Shown piece by piece: positions 62,699 through 64,000 of a stretch of DNA of 64,000 nucleotides; position 1 is the stretch's first letter; each line of letters opens with the position of its first letter. The DNA is from Halichondria panicea (Eukaryota > Porifera > Demospongiae > Suberitida > Halichondriidae), in the NCBI RefSeq assembly GCF_963675165.1, contig NC_087387.1, positions 2,097,501-2,161,500 on the forward strand, written 5' to 3'. A model generated the notes under the pieces. The model did no database searches and was not told where the DNA came from. It was given only the letters and a program-made list of their open reading frames with translations. The position numbers and the translations under genes are program-made.

Positions 62699-64000
62699 CT
62701 GTAAAAAAGAAAACATAATGAATGTTGCAAGCTGCGCTGTGCTAATGCCTCTCGGCATATTTTACTTTGCTTAAAAAGTATGGAGTGTTACAGAAGAGGT
62801 AATTGTTATGTTCCGAAACAATTATATGGAATTCCATATTAATCTCAAGAGTGTTATAATTATAGAAATGGAAACAGATAATAATGAAAGCACCGCAGGT
62901 GCTGATGCCTCGGTGGAGATGCCAAAGCTACATAACATAAAGCTACTAATAGCTTAATTTTATACACATGATGAACATTTTTTAATTTGCATGCTGCATG
63001 CAAACTCAAAGAGTGGGTAATGATCGACCATGATTGTTGTTAAAAACGATCGATGCTAAAGTTCAAGTCTAAAATTAATGAGCCATCAGCAGAGCCTTGC
63101 AGCTTTCTTCTCACTCTTGCAGCTACCAATAGCTAGCGTTCTAGTGCAGAGCTAACTACTAAGTAGAGTAGCAACACTCGGTAAACAAGTTTGGCTACGT
63201 GCTCTTCTGAAAAGGCTGCATTGGCATTCCAAGTAAGCAAAACTAGGCATAACTCGAGAACGAAGCATTATTTTGAAAATCCACAAATTAAAATCCAAGA
63301 AAACATGACTAGAAGAAGCCTATAAAAACTCTTACTTGTACTTCATTGATCCTTGAGCAGCTGTAGCAGTCTACACATACAGACAGACACACACACAAAC
63401 ACACTACCGTATACCTCGCTTGTGCATGCGCACCGAGGCATAATTATGGTGGCTTGATGAATGTTCAAGGATAGAAGTATATAGATTTAAAGTTTTAAGG
63501 AGTATTTTGCGTGCAGAAAAAGGGGTGTATCTGCAATAGGTTAAAGTTCGCAATTTCTTGTTTCCACGCTTTTTTGTGTTTCCCCTGATGGCCAATCCTA
63601 GCAACCGTTTTACGTTTTTTATCCAGATTCCCTTTCTTTTTTCAGAACAGAAGTAGTACGTTTCAATAATGAATACATAAGTCGAACGTCAAGAAGCAGT
63701 ACAAGTTAAATATGAGAAGACATGCAGGACTGGAATAAACGCATACCGTCTTTCTTCTAACTACAGGACCACTTTAATAGTAGAACCAACTGTCAGTTGT
63801 GTTCTATTTATGAACCATTTCTAGGTGTTTAGCTAATTATATAGGCTTGAAACCCATCACCCTTCTTTTGGTGGACAGCCACACCCATAAGGTCTAAGAA
63901 ACAAAGTGTACATTAACTGGATTTTACATAATTACCTGTCCAGTAGTAGATTAGCTAAATGTCAGACTCAGCTATAGATCTACTTACTGACTTTACTTTT
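62699..64000. other. Region upstream of module 3, no gene recognised
   Basis: No signal-peptide exon or other coding exon could be supported. It contains an inverted pair TGCCTCGGTG (about 62907) and CACCGAGGCA (about 63431), and one end of the CACCAAAAAGC repeat near 63565. It is presumably intron, 5' flank or both. Confidence 0.45.

Noticed and set aside
62880-63450. Possible element bounded by TGCCTCGGTG and CACCGAGGCA
   Set aside because: Ten-base inverted match only, with no target duplication; not enough to call a transposon.

Overview
The window looks like nuclear DNA of a marine demosponge, close to Amphimedon queenslandica in style. Genes are animal-type, dense and intron-rich, with GT-AG introns and very short intergenic gaps, several of them head-to-head. 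There is a receptor tyrosine kinase of sponge style, many small foldback elements, and TG/CA microsatellites. The species assignment is inference; no search was run.

Layout. 1-23 kb, minus strand: three tandem copies of a V-ATPase 116-kDa subunit a gene (unit about 10 kb, 20 coding exons, 903 aa). The leftmost copy runs off the window edge. The large intron between coding exons 6 and 7 carries an opposite-strand, two-exon gene for a small secreted protein of unknown function; in the two copies whose intron lies wholly in the window, a decayed paralogue and a minisatellite precede it. 23.5-27.4 kb, plus: HAT1. 27.7-35.7 kb, minus: STT3B-type oligosaccharyltransferase. 35.9-38.2 kb, plus: SMARCE1/BAF57. 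38.4 kb, plus: a canonical intronless histone H4 with a 3' stem-loop. 40.1-42.3 kb, minus: a 5'-truncated non-LTR retrotransposon. 42.4-43.5 kb: a DNA transposon with a 9-bp target duplication, carrying a broken RecQ-like helicase start. 43.6-45.2 kb, plus: one uninterrupted reading frame joining a RING/B-box/coiled-coil (TRIM) protein to a complete histone H4. 47.1-62.7 kb, minus: a receptor tyrosine kinase whose ectodomain is built from three tandem modules (IgGFc-binding domain, Calx-beta, sushi), all on phase 1-1 exons. Its start lies outside the window or was not found.

The most unusual items are the TRIM-histone H4 fusion, whose linker includes translated former H4 5' UTR; the triplicated V-ATPase gene with a nested antisense gene family; the RecQ-bearing transposon family; and the RTK built by intragenic module triplication, with single-base lesions in two modules. 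HAT1, H4, SMARCE1 and the TRIM-H4 protein are all chromatin-related and lie close together, but nothing in the sequence shows that this is more than coincidence.

Splice sites were assigned by eye from GT/AG dinucleotides, reading-frame phase and family knowledge. For each multi-exon gene the exon lengths sum to an open frame except where a lesion is reported.
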